Source: Novosphingobium sp. | GTDB lineage: Bacteria > Pseudomonadota > Alphaproteobacteria > Sphingomonadales > Sphingomonadaceae | Direction of reading: 5' to 3' | NCBI RefSeq assembly: GCF_039595395.1 | Contig: NZ_JBCNLP010000001.1 | Location: 310,001-374,000, forward strand | DNA length: 64,000 nucleotides | Shown: positions 30,378 through 38,506 of the stretch, one piece after another | How positions within the stretch are numbered: position 1 is the first letter of the stretch | Layout: every line of letters starts with the position of its first letter | The notes under the pieces: generated by a model | The model's input: the letters and a program-made list of their open reading frames with translations, nothing else | The model's database searches: none | What the model was told of the DNA's origin: nothing | Position numbers and translations under genes: made by a program

Positions 30378-31351
30378 GCGACTTGAGCACCGCCCTCAGT
30401 TTGACCGACGTGGCCCGTCTGGCGCAGGCCCTGCGTGAGCAGATCGGCAAGGCGGTGGTGGGCCAGCGCGCGGTGGTCGATCATCTGCTGGTGGCGCTGT
30501 TTGCGCGGGGGCATGTGCTGCTGGAGGGCCCTCCCGGCACCGCGAAAACCTTTCTGGCGCAGAGTTTTGCCACCGCGCTGGGGCTCGATTTCGGGCGCAT
30601 CCAGTTCACGCCGGACCTGATGCCGGGCGATATTCTGGGTTCGAACCTGTTCAACTTCCAGACCAGCACTTTTACCCTGACGCGCGGGCCGATCTTCTGC
30701 GAGGTGCTGCTGGCCGACGAAATCAACCGCACCCCGCCCAAGACCCAGGCCGCCCTGCTCGAAGCCATGCAGGAGCGCCGGGTGACTCTGGACGGCGCGG
30801 CCCATCCGCTGCCCGAGAGCTTTATGGTGGTGGCCACGCAAAATCCCATCGAGCAGCAGGGCGTCTATCCGCTGCCCGAGGCGCAGCTCGACCGCTTCCT
30901 CTTCAAGCTGCGCGTCGATTACCCCGGCGAGGCCGAGGAGCTGGCGATCCTCACCCGCTTCGGCCAGCAGAGCGGCCCGCCCGATCCGCGCGCGCAGGGC
31001 GTCCATCCCGTCACCGACGCCGCCACCTTGGCCGCCGCCACGCGCGCCGTGGCGCAGGTGACTCTGGCCGAGCCAGTGGCGGCCTATATCGTGCGCTTGC
31101 TGCGCGCCACGCGCGACAGCGCCGATCTGGCTTGTGGTGCCTCCCCCCGTGCGGGCGTGCTGCTGGCGCATGCCTCGCGCGCTCGCGCCGCGCTGGAGGG
31201 CCGCGACTATGTGCTGCCCGACGATGTGAAGGCGCTGGCCCCCGCCGTGCTGCGCCACCGCCTGCTGCTCAGCCCCGCCGCCGAGATCGAGGGCAAGACC
31301 GCCGAAGCGCTGGTCGACGAGCTGATCGACCGCACCGAGGCGCCGCGCTGA
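30374..31351 (+). CDS. MoxR-family AAA+ ATPase
   Basis: 325 residues. Walker A LLEGPPGTAKT, Walker B LLADEINRTPPKTQAALLEAMQE, sensor 1 region VVATQNPIEQQGVYPLPEAQLDRF and a C-terminal lid. MoxR proteins act as chaperone-like ATPases for cofactor insertion or complex assembly with VWA/DUF58 partners. ATG 30374 overlaps the DUF4350 stop. The DUF58 gene follows after 5 bp. Confidence 0.93.
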   Translation: MSDLSTALSLTDVARLAQALREQIGKAVVGQRAVVDHLLVALFARGHVLLEGPPGTAKTFLAQSFATALGLDFGRIQFTPDLMPGDILGSNLFNFQTSTFTLTRGPIFCEVLLADEINRTPPKTQAALLEAMQERRVTLDGAAHPLPESFMVVATQNPIEQQGVYPLPEAQLDRFLFKLRVDYPGEAEELAILTRFGQQSGPPDPRAQGVHPVTDAATLAAATRAVAQVTLAEPVAAYIVRLLRATRDSADLACGASPRAGVLLAHASRARAALEGRDYVLPDDVKALAPAVLRHRLLLSPAAEIEGKTAEALVDELIDRTEAPR

Positions 31352-31356
31352 TCCTG

Positions 31357-32709
31357 ATGCGCTGGCTTTCCGCCTTGCTGGCCCGCCTGAAGCCGGATCA
31401 GGCGCCGGTGCCGACCGCCCGCGCGGTGCTGGCGCTGGTGGTGCTGGCCGGCATCGGGCTGGGCATTGCGGTGATGGTGCCCGATGGCTGGATCGTCGGG
31501 CCGTCACTGGGCGTGGTGCTGCTGGCGCTGGTGCTGGTCGATGCTGCGCTGGCAGGCGGGCTGGGCGAGGTGGCGCTGACGGCCCCGGTCGAGGTGGAGG
31601 TCGGCGCCAGGGCTCATCTGATCATCCGAGCCGGGCTTTCCTCCCGCGCTGGCCATGCCGAGGCCGCTGTGGCGCTCGACCCGCGTCTGGCGCCGGGCGG
31701 TGTGGTGGCGCTGCCGCTGGCACGCAAGGGCGAGGCTCACGAGGGCGATGCCACCATCACGCCCGACCGTCGCGGGCCAGGGCAGATCGATGCGGTGTGG
31801 CTGCGCTGGCAGGGACCTTTGGGGCTGGGCGCGCGGCAGGCAAAGCGCGATCTCGACAGGCCCTTGCGGGTCAATCCCAATCTGGCGCTGCTGCGTTCGC
31901 GCGGGGTGCAGGCCACTCTGCGCGATGCCGATATCGGCCTTGTCGCCCGCCGTATGCATGGCGATGGCACGATGTTCGAGGCGTTGTCCGACTATCACCC
32001 CGGCATGGACCGGCGGCGGATCGACTGGAAGGCCTCGGCCCGCCACGCCCATCTCTACGCCAAGGAGTATGAGGCCGAGCGCAACAACCGCATCGTCTTC
32101 GCGGTGGATTGCGGTCAGGCGATGTGCGAGCCGGTGGCGGGCCTGGCGCGGCTCGACCGGGCGATTTCCGTGGCGCTGGCGGCGGGCTGGGTGGCGCTGA
32201 AAGGGGGCGATCTGGTCTCGCTCTTCGGTTTTGCCAGCCGGGTGCTGCTTTCCACGCCCTTTGTCACCGATGCCAGCGGGTTTGGGCGGTTGCAGTCGGC
32301 GGCGGCCTTGCTCGATTACGAAACGCGTGAGCCGAATTTCACGCTGGCGCTGGCGACCTTGGCGCAGCAGTTGCAGCGCCGCTCGCTGATCGTGGTCTTC
32401 TCCGATTTCACGGACCCCACCAGCGCGCAATTGATGGTCGAGAGCATCGGGCGACTGGTGGCCCGCCATCGCGTGATCTTCGTCACCATGCTGGACGAGG
32501 AGCTGGAAACCCTCGCCCGTGCCGAGCCCGAGGCGACTCAGGATATCGCTCTGGCCGTGGGGGCCGGGCAATTGCTGCGCCAGCGCGCGCTGGTGACGGC
32601 GAAATTGCGGCAATTGGGTGTCGATGTGATCGAGGCGCCGCATGACAAGCTCGGGCTCAGCCTGATCGATGCCTATCTCTCGATCCGGCAGGCGGGGGGA
32701 ATCGGATGA
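31357..32709 (+). CDS. DUF58-domain protein (VWA-like), MoxR partner
   Basis: 450 residues. Two N-terminal membrane segments (about 22-60), then a beta-rich region and the DUF58 signature in the second half (YHPGMDRRRIDWKASARH, then IVFAVDCGQAM as the VWA-like MIDAS strand). DUF58 proteins are predicted partners of MoxR in envelope assembly. ATG 31357; ATGA overlap with the SpoIIM gene. Confidence 0.9.
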   Translation: MRWLSALLARLKPDQAPVPTARAVLALVVLAGIGLGIAVMVPDGWIVGPSLGVVLLALVLVDAALAGGLGEVALTAPVEVEVGARAHLIIRAGLSSRAGHAEAAVALDPRLAPGGVVALPLARKGEAHEGDATITPDRRGPGQIDAVWLRWQGPLGLGARQAKRDLDRPLRVNPNLALLRSRGVQATLRDADIGLVARRMHGDGTMFEALSDYHPGMDRRRIDWKASARHAHLYAKEYEAERNNRIVFAVDCGQAMCEPVAGLARLDRAISVALAAGWVALKGGDLVSLFGFASRVLLSTPFVTDASGFGRLQSAAALLDYETREPNFTLALATLAQQLQRRSLIVVFSDFTDPTSAQLMVESIGRLVARHRVIFVTMLDEELETLARAEPEATQDIALAVGAGQLLRQRALVTAKLRQLGVDVIEAPHDKLGLSLIDAYLSIRQAGGIG

Positions 32710-33764
32710 CCGACTGGATCGATGCCGTCAAAGCCCGGCTGGGCCGTGGCGCTCCGGCGGAAGAGGGCGCCATCCGTGCCGCCTCGCTGCGCTCCGACCG
32801 CTTCCGGCAGGAGCGGGAGGAGGACTGGAAACGCCTCGACGCCATCGTGCTGCGGCTGGAGCAGGGGCGTATCCGCCGCCTCTCCGACGAGGATCTGCTG
32901 GAGCTGCCGGTGCTCTATCGCGGGCTGGTCTCGTCCCTGTCGATCGCGCGTGAGACCTCGCTCGACATGGCCACGGTGCAATGGCTGGAGGCGCTGGCGC
33001 AGCGCGCGTGGTTCCAGCTCCATGGCGCGCGGCAGGGCTTTGGCGGCTGGCTGAAGAGCTTCTTCACCGGCGGGTGGAGCCGGGCGGTGCGCTCGATGGG
33101 GCTGGATCTGTGGATCGCCTTTGGCGTGCTGGTGGTGGGCACGGTGCTGGGCTGGCTGCTGGTGGCGCATGATCCGCAATGGTATGGCGCGCTGATGGGC
33201 GGGGCGGGCGACGTGCGCGTGCCCGGCGCCAGCCGCGAGGTGCTGCGCGGCACGCTGTTCGGCACGCAGGACCAGAACGGGCTGGGCGCCTTTGCCGCCT
33301 ATCTCTTCGGGCATAATGCGCAGATCTCGATCCTGTGCTTCGCGCTGGGCTTTGCCTTCGGCGTGCCCACGCTGATGCTGCTGGTGCAGAATGCCGGCAT
33401 GCTGGGCGCGATGCTCTGGCTGTTCCACGGGCAGGGCTTGACGCTGGAGGTGGTCGGCTGGCTCTCGATCCATGGCACCACGGAATTGTTCGCCATCACG
33501 CTGGCGGGCGCGGCGGGGCTGCATATCGGGCGGGCGGTGGCCTTTCCCGGGCAGCGCGGCGCGATGGCGGCGGCGGCCGAGGCCGGATGCCGCGCTGCCG
33601 TGGTGATGGTGGGCGTGGTGCTGATGCTGGTGGTGGCCGGGTTGCTGGAAGGCTTTGCCCGCCAGTTGATTCAGGACACGATGCGCCGCCTGAGCGTGGG
33701 CGGGGGGATGCTGGGGTTCTGGCTGCTCTATTTCTTCGCCTATGGGCGCAAACGCCATGGCTGA
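32706..33764 (+). CDS. Stage II sporulation protein M-like membrane protein (SpoIIM family)
   Basis: 352 residues. A helical cytosolic N-terminus (about 1-125) precedes six or so hydrophobic segments with FGVPTLMLLVQNAGMLGAML and the HGTTELFAITLAGAAGLHIG block characteristic of SpoIIM/DUF95 proteins. This organism type does not sporulate; such homologues occur in MoxR clusters with unknown roles. Overlaps the RDD gene. Confidence 0.87.
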   Translation: MTDWIDAVKARLGRGAPAEEGAIRAASLRSDRFRQEREEDWKRLDAIVLRLEQGRIRRLSDEDLLELPVLYRGLVSSLSIARETSLDMATVQWLEALAQRAWFQLHGARQGFGGWLKSFFTGGWSRAVRSMGLDLWIAFGVLVVGTVLGWLLVAHDPQWYGALMGGAGDVRVPGASREVLRGTLFGTQDQNGLGAFAAYLFGHNAQISILCFALGFAFGVPTLMLLVQNAGMLGAMLWLFHGQGLTLEVVGWLSIHGTTELFAITLAGAAGLHIGRAVAFPGQRGAMAAAAEAGCRAAVVMVGVVLMLVVAGLLEGFARQLIQDTMRRLSVGGGMLGFWLLYFFAYGRKRHG

Positions 33765-34650
33765 CCTGCGCCGCAACGACCCGCGCCGTCGCACCCTGAT
33801 CACGCCCGAGGGGCTGATGGTGCCTTTCACCCTCGCCTCGCGGGGCAGTCGGGTGGGGGCGCTGCTGATCGATCTGCTCTGCATGGTCGCTTCGCTGATT
33901 CTGGCCGCCGTGGCCATCGGCTACACCGCTGGAGGGCTGCGCGACATCGACCGGCATCTGCGTGGCGCCTCGGCGCAGGACCATGCGATGCAGGCGCTGT
34001 TCGCGCTGTGGATCATCGTCGGCTTCCTGATCCGCAACGCCTGGTTCATGGCCTTCGAGCTGGGCCCGCGCGGCGCCACGCCGGGCAAGCGCCTGCTGCG
34101 CATCCGTATCGCCGCGCGCGACGGCGCCCGTCTGACGCCCGAGCGGGTGATCGCCCGCAACCTGCTGCGCGACATCGAAATCTTCCTGCCGCTGACCATG
34201 CTGGCCAGCAGCATGGGCGAGGGCGACAGCACCGGCTGGCTGGCCACCGGCTGGTTTTTGCTCTTCGCGCTGTTTCCGCTGTTCAACCGCGACCGGCTGC
34301 GGGCGGGCGATCTTATTGCCGGGACCTGGGTGGTCGAGCGCCCTCGCAAGCCGCTCGCCCGCGCCATGACCGAGCACAGCGCCGAAACCCCTCAGGCGGC
34401 CTATCGCTTCCGCGATGCCGATCTGGCGGCCTATGGCGAGTATGAGCTGCAGCGGCTGGAAGAGGTGCTGCGCCTGCGCAAAGTCGACCAGATGGTGCTG
34501 GTGGCGACGGCCATCTGCGAGAAGATCGGCTGGCATGTGCCCCATGGCCCGGATGTCGGCCCCTTTCTCGATGCCTATTACGCCCAGCTTCGCGAAAGGC
34601 TGGAAGGCGGCATGCGCATGGGCCGCCGCAAGGCCGACAAGCATGGATGA
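33757..34650 (+). CDS. RDD-family membrane protein
   Basis: About 297 residues. The RDD domain (about 28-190) has the namesake Arg and Asp in SRGSRVGALLIDLLC and the ARGATPGKRLLRIR-type loop (GPRGATPGKRLLRIRI). A soluble tail of about 100 residues follows (LQRLEEVLRLRKVDQMVLVA), longer than in minimal RDD proteins. Starts at ATG 33757 or 33742; I choose the smaller overlap with SpoIIM. Last gene of the six-gene run. Function unknown; some RDD proteins are Na+/H+ antiporters. Confidence 0.82.
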   Translation: MADLRRNDPRRRTLITPEGLMVPFTLASRGSRVGALLIDLLCMVASLILAAVAIGYTAGGLRDIDRHLRGASAQDHAMQALFALWIIVGFLIRNAWFMAFELGPRGATPGKRLLRIRIAARDGARLTPERVIARNLLRDIEIFLPLTMLASSMGEGDSTGWLATGWFLLFALFPLFNRDRLRAGDLIAGTWVVERPRKPLARAMTEHSAETPQAAYRFRDADLAAYGEYELQRLEEVLRLRKVDQMVLVATAICEKIGWHVPHGPDVGPFLDAYYAQLRERLEGGMRMGRRKADKHG

Positions 34651-34683
34651 CAGGCCAATGTGCTGACGCATATTGGCAGAGCG

Positions 34684-34759
34684 GCACCGGCCCTCTCCCC
34701 CGCCCGGCCACCCATAGGGTACTGGCGTTGGATGTCCGGGCGGGGCAGAGGGCCGGTGC
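34684..34759. other. 24-bp inverted repeat, long hairpin between RDD gene and ispG
   Basis: Two 24-bp arms (34684-34707 and 34736-34759) are inverse complements with one mismatch, separated by a 28-base loop. No T-run follows on either strand. It could be the operon's 3' structure or a small mobile palindrome. It does not resemble the 230-bp repeat family. Confidence 0.7.
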
Positions 34760-34814
34760 GCGATGTCGAGGCAACATCTGATCGCGAAACGCCGCCCTGC
34801 ACCATCGCCGACAT

Positions 34815-34842
34815 TTGCGGCGGCGCCCTGATGCGCTATAGG
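34815..34842 (+). promoter_or_regulatory. Possible ispG promoter
   Basis: TTGCGG (34815), 16 bases, TATAGG (34837), 46 bp ahead of the ispG start. The -10 overlaps a CGCCCT/AGGGCG inverted repeat (34824-34845). Confidence 0.4.
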
Positions 34843-34888
34843 GCGGGCAAACGAGGGGCACCCTCCAGCCCTCCAACAAGGACCGTTC

Positions 34889-36019
34889 ATGTCTTCAGTG
34901 CGTCCCTGGCGTGATATCGCGCGCCGTCAAAGCCGTCAGATCATGGTGGGCAAGCTGCCCGTGGGCGGTGACGCTCCGATCTCGGTGCAGACCATGACCA
35001 ACACGCTCACCTCCGACGCCAAGGCGACGATCGACCAGATCCGCCGCTGCGAGGAGGCTGGCGCCGACATCATCCGCGTTTCCTGCCCCGATGTGGAAAG
35101 CACCGCGGCCTTCAAGCAGATCGCCCGCGCCGCCCGTGTGCCGCTGGTCGCCGACATCCACTTCCACTACAAGCGCGCGCTTGAGGCCGCCGACGCCGGC
35201 GCCGCATGCCTGCGCATCAACCCCGGCAACATCGGCGGCAGCGACCGCGTGGCCGAAGTGGTGCGCGCCGCGAAGGCCAATGGCTGCGCCATCCGCATTG
35301 GCGTGAACGCCGGGTCGCTGGAGAAGGACCTGCTGGAGAAATACGGCGAGCCTTGCCCCGAGGCGCTGGTCGAATCGGCGCTGGACCATATCAAGCTGCT
35401 GCAGGACCATGACTTCCACGAATACAAGGTGGCCGTGAAGGCCTCCGACGTGTTCCTGGCGGTCTCGGCCTATATGGCGCTGGCCGATGCGGTGGACTGC
35501 CCGCTGCATCTGGGCATCACCGAGGCCGGCGGCCTGATCGGCGGCACCGTGAAGAGCGCCATCGGCATGGGTAATCTGCTCTGGGCCGGTATCGGCGACA
35601 CCATCCGCGTTTCGCTCTCGGCCGAGCCCGAGGAAGAGGTGCGCGTCGGTTACGAGATCCTGAAATCGCTGGGCCTGCGCACGCGCGGCGTCCGCGTGGT
35701 GTCGTGCCCGTCCTGCGCGCGTCAGGGCTTTGACGTGATCCGCACCGTGGCCGCGCTGGAGCAGCGCCTGTCGCATATCAAGACGCCGATCTCGCTCTCG
35801 GTGCTGGGCTGCGTGGTGAACGGGCCGGGCGAGGCGCGCGAGACCGACATCGGCCTGACCGGCGGCGGCAACGGCAAGCATATGGTCTATCTGTCGGGCG
35901 TGACCGACCATGTGATCAACAGCGAGTCCATGCTGGACCATATCGTTGAGCTGGTCGAGGCGAAGGCTGCCGAGATGGATGCCGCCGAGGCTGCCAAGGA
36001 AGCTGAAGCAGCCGAGTAA
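34889..36019 (+). CDS. ispG: 4-hydroxy-3-methylbut-2-en-1-yl diphosphate synthase (IspG/GcpE)
   Basis: 376 residues. Penultimate step of the MEP isoprenoid pathway: reductive ring opening of MEcPP to HMBPP. TIM-barrel start QTMTNTLTSDAKATIDQIRR; [4Fe-4S] cysteines in VSCPSCARQGFDV plus GCVVNGPGEA. Length and order match bacterial short-form IspG. A short Ala/Glu-rich tail (AAEAAKEAEAAE) ends the protein. AAGGACC precedes ATG 34889. Repeat copy E follows after 14 bp. Confidence 0.96.
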   Translation: MSSVRPWRDIARRQSRQIMVGKLPVGGDAPISVQTMTNTLTSDAKATIDQIRRCEEAGADIIRVSCPDVESTAAFKQIARAARVPLVADIHFHYKRALEAADAGAACLRINPGNIGGSDRVAEVVRAAKANGCAIRIGVNAGSLEKDLLEKYGEPCPEALVESALDHIKLLQDHDFHEYKVAVKASDVFLAVSAYMALADAVDCPLHLGITEAGGLIGGTVKSAIGMGNLLWAGIGDTIRVSLSAEPEEEVRVGYEILKSLGLRTRGVRVVSCPSCARQGFDVIRTVAALEQRLSHIKTPISLSVLGCVVNGPGEARETDIGLTGGGNGKHMVYLSGVTDHVINSESMLDHIVELVEAKAAEMDAAEAAKEAEAAE

Positions 36020-36033
36020 GGTTAAAGGGAAGG

Positions 36034-36264
36034 TGCGAGGGGATTATCCCCTCGCGCTCCCGTTTTTTGTCGGCGTCGCGCATCGGGTTCGGCCTGGGCG
36101 CCAAGGTTGCCGCGCCGCAGGCTTTAAACAACAGATGGCGTCGAGGCATTCCTGCCTGCGGCGCCCTTTTTGTTGCGCAGGTGGAGAGTTTGAGCGCTCC
36201 ATTTCGGCGCCACCACCCTATCGCCGGAAGACGTTATGGGAGCGCGAGGGGGTAACCCCCTCGC
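36034..36264 (-). repeat. Intergenic palindromic repeat, copy E (full, reverse orientation)
   Basis: Left end GCGAGGGGAT/TATCCCCTCGC hairpin then GCTCCC; right end GGGAGC and GCGAGGGGG, TAA, CCCCCTCGC. Interior GCGCATCGGGTTCGGCC, GCCGCGCCGCAGGC, GCCTGCGGCGCC and GGAAGACGTTATGGGAGC match the inverse of copy B. Sits 14 bp after the ispG stop. Confidence 0.9.
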
Positions 36265-36330
36265 TTTTTCCTCCCTTCTCCCTGTAACTTTCCATGATTC
36301 CCTAACCCTTTGCCTTTAGCCACAAGGCTC

Positions 36331-36888
36331 ATGATCCGCCTTGTTCGCCTCACCATCGGCCTTGTCCTGATCCTGTTCGGTCTGGCGCAGGTCATGATGC
36401 GCCACAGCCCTCCCGCAGCGCAGGCCGAGGTGCCCGAGGCTGCCTCGGCCGAAGTCGCGGCGGCGGAGCCTTACAACCCCTGGGGCATCAACCGCACACC
36501 GCCCGGCGCCAGCCATCCGGTCGAGCCCAAGGTGCTGACCCGCGATGCCTCGCGGCAGTTCCATGTCGATCTGCTGGTCAACGGGCGCAGCACGCGCTTT
36601 CTGGTTGATACGGGCGCCGATCTGGTGGCGCTGACGCCGCAGACCGCGCAGGAGCTGGGGCTGAATGTGAATGCGGGCGATTACCGCCCCATTCTGCGCA
36701 CCGCGTCGGGCACGGGGATGGGGGCGCAGGTGCTGCTGGACAGTGTGGAGCTGGTGGGGCACCGCATGGATCATCAGCCTGCCGTGGTGGCGCAGGGCCT
36801 GAGCGAGAATCTGCTGGGCCAGTCGGTGCTGCGCCAGGCAGTGCGGCTGGAGCTGAACGGCGACACGATGGTGCTGATGCCCAAATGA
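36331..36888 (+). CDS. Retropepsin-like aspartic protease, membrane-anchored (clan AA)
   Basis: 185 residues. N-terminal membrane anchor (LVRLTIGLVLILFGLAQVMM), a spacer, then a single-lobe retropepsin fold with active-site triad region FLVDTGADLVALTP (DTGA). Length and layout fit the bacterial TIGR02281-type group, active as dimers; targets unknown, likely periplasmic. I use ATG 36331 (AAGG upstream) over TTG 36310. Confidence 0.87.
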   Translation: MIRLVRLTIGLVLILFGLAQVMMRHSPPAAQAEVPEAASAEVAAAEPYNPWGINRTPPGASHPVEPKVLTRDASRQFHVDLLVNGRSTRFLVDTGADLVALTPQTAQELGLNVNAGDYRPILRTASGTGMGAQVLLDSVELVGHRMDHQPAVVAQGLSENLLGQSVLRQAVRLELNGDTMVLMPK

Positions 36889-36927
36889 CTGCTTGTGGGC
36901 GGCGGTGCGCTTTGCCAAGGCAGGGGC

Positions 36928-37431
36928 ATGAGCATTGCCATCCGTTCCGCCCGTCCCGACGATCTGCCGCTGATCTGTGCCTTTATCCGTGAGTTGGCCG
37001 AGTATGAGAAACTGGCCGATGCGGTGCGTTTCGATGAGGATGTGCTGCGTGGTTACCTGTTTGGCCCGCGCCCCATGGCCGAGGTGCTGATCGGCGAGGT
37101 TGACGGCGATGCCCAAGGCTTTGCGCTGTTTTTCCATAATTTTTCGACCTTCGAGGGGCGGCCGGGTATCTATCTGGAAGATCTCTATGTGCGCCCGACG
37201 GCGCGCGGGGCCGGGCTGGGCAAGGCGTTGCTGACGCGGCTCGCGGCGCTGGCGGTGGAGCGCGATTGCGCGCGACTCGAGTGGTCGGTGCTGGACTGGA
37301 ATGAGCCTGCGATCGGATTTTATCGCTCGCTTGGGGCGATTCCTCAGGAACAATGGACCGTTATGCGCGTTAATGGTTCCGCTTTGTCTCAACTCGCCGC
37401 AGGCCAGAGCGCTTCCGCCGAAAGGGCATAG
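36928..37431 (+). CDS. GNAT-family N-acetyltransferase
   Basis: 167 residues. Acetyl-CoA motif A is YLEDLYVRPTARGAGLGKALL, with motif B ARLEWSVLDWNEPAIGFYRSLGA. Resembles the diamine acetyltransferase-like subgroup (SSAT type), but substrate cannot be set. ATG 36928 follows CAGGGGC; the longer in-frame start at 36895 would add 11 residues of doubtful coding. It lies 39 bp after the protease gene. Confidence 0.87.
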   Translation: MSIAIRSARPDDLPLICAFIRELAEYEKLADAVRFDEDVLRGYLFGPRPMAEVLIGEVDGDAQGFALFFHNFSTFEGRPGIYLEDLYVRPTARGAGLGKALLTRLAALAVERDCARLEWSVLDWNEPAIGFYRSLGAIPQEQWTVMRVNGSALSQLAAGQSASAERA

Positions 37432-37456
37432 CCAATTGGATAAACCATCCGCATGG

Positions 37457-38200
37457 ATGACGACCATGACGGGATCGCTGAATCGTAGAAACCTGCTGAT
37501 TGGCGGGTTATGGACTGGTGTGGCTCTGGCAACGCCCATGCGTTTGCTGGCCCATGCCCACAAGACCTCCACCGCCCACGGCGCTGGGCAGGCTGGAGCG
37601 TCGCATCTGATGCAGGCCGGGCCGGGCTTCGAAAGCATGGCCCCCAGCGCCAGCATGCCGGCAACGGCCAGCCCGCTGACGCCCTATGAGCGTCAGGTGG
37701 TCACCATCGCGCAGCAGCAGATCAGCCGCCTTTCAGGCGTGATCTGGAAGCGCGATCTGGTGGCGGTGGCCGATTTCGCCCGCCCCTCCAACCTGCCGCG
37801 CCTGCACTTCGTGAACGTGGAAAACGGCACGCTGCGCTCCGAACTGGTGGCGCATGGCCGCGGTTCCGACCCGCAGCACGACGGCTGGCTCAAGCATTTC
37901 TCGAACACGGTGAACTCCGAGGCGACCTCGCGCGGGGCCTATCTCACCGCCTCGATCTATGATGGTAAATACGGACCCTCGATCCGCCTGCGCGGGCTCG
38001 ATGCCGACAATTCCAATGCGCTGGAGCGCGCCATCGTGATGCATCCGGCATGGTATGCCGCGCCCGATATGCTGACGAAATATGGCAAGCTGGGCCGCTC
38101 GGAAGGCTGCTTCGCCATGGACCCGCAGCAGTTCAACAAGGCGCTGACCCATCTTGCGGCGGGGCGTCTGCTCTATGCTGACCGGATTTCCGAAGCCTGA
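37457..38200 (+). CDS. Murein L,D-transpeptidase catalytic-domain family protein (PF13645-like)
   Basis: 247 residues. N-terminal twin-arginine signal (LNRRNLLIGG plus hydrophobic stretch) predicts Tat export. The C-terminal half ends with KYGKLGRSEGCFAMDP, matching the conserved Gly-x-Ser-x-GC-x-A catalytic segment of the YkuD-related family, with His in IVMHPAWYA. Probably modifies or cross-links peptidoglycan. ATG 37457 gives MTTMTGSLN; ATG 37466 is possible. Convergent with another L,D-transpeptidase gene across repeat F. Confidence 0.83.
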   Translation: MTTMTGSLNRRNLLIGGLWTGVALATPMRLLAHAHKTSTAHGAGQAGASHLMQAGPGFESMAPSASMPATASPLTPYERQVVTIAQQQISRLSGVIWKRDLVAVADFARPSNLPRLHFVNVENGTLRSELVAHGRGSDPQHDGWLKHFSNTVNSEATSRGAYLTASIYDGKYGPSIRLRGLDADNSNALERAIVMHPAWYAAPDMLTKYGKLGRSEGCFAMDPQQFNKALTHLAAGRLLYADRISEA

Positions 38201-38250
38201 TTTGGTGAATCGGCAGGATTAAGAAAAGTAGCGGGATTGAAAAGGATAAG

Positions 38251-38479
38251 TGCGAGGGGATTATCCCCTCGCGCTCCCATTATTGTCCACGTTGCGCATC
38301 GGGTTCGGCCCAAGGGCTAGGGTCGCCGCGCCGCAGGCTTTGAAACGAGAAAGGCGCCGGGCATTCTTGCCTGCGGCGCCATTTTGTTGCGCTGGTGGAG
38401 AGTTCGCGCACCACGATGCGGAACCACTGCCTTATCGTCGGAAGACGTCATGGGAGCGCGAGGGGGTAACCCCCTCGCA
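38251..38479 (-). repeat. Intergenic palindromic repeat, copy F (full, reverse orientation)
   Basis: Same orientation as copy E and nearly the same length (229 bp): GCGAGGGGAT/TATCCCCTCGC left hairpin, GCGCATCGGGTTCGGCC, inverted GCCGCAGGC/GCCTGCGGC cores, GGAAGACGTCATGGGAGC and the right hairpin GCGAGGGGG, TAA, CCCCCTCGC. Fills the gap between two convergent L,D-transpeptidase genes. Confidence 0.9.
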
Positions 38480-38506
38480 TCTATCTTCCTAAACCTTCAA
38501 GCCCCC

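Noticed and set aside
34668..34745. tRNA gene suggested by GGCAGAGCGGC
   Set aside because: No T-loop (GGTTCRANYCC), no acceptor pairing and no anticodon stem at the right spacing.
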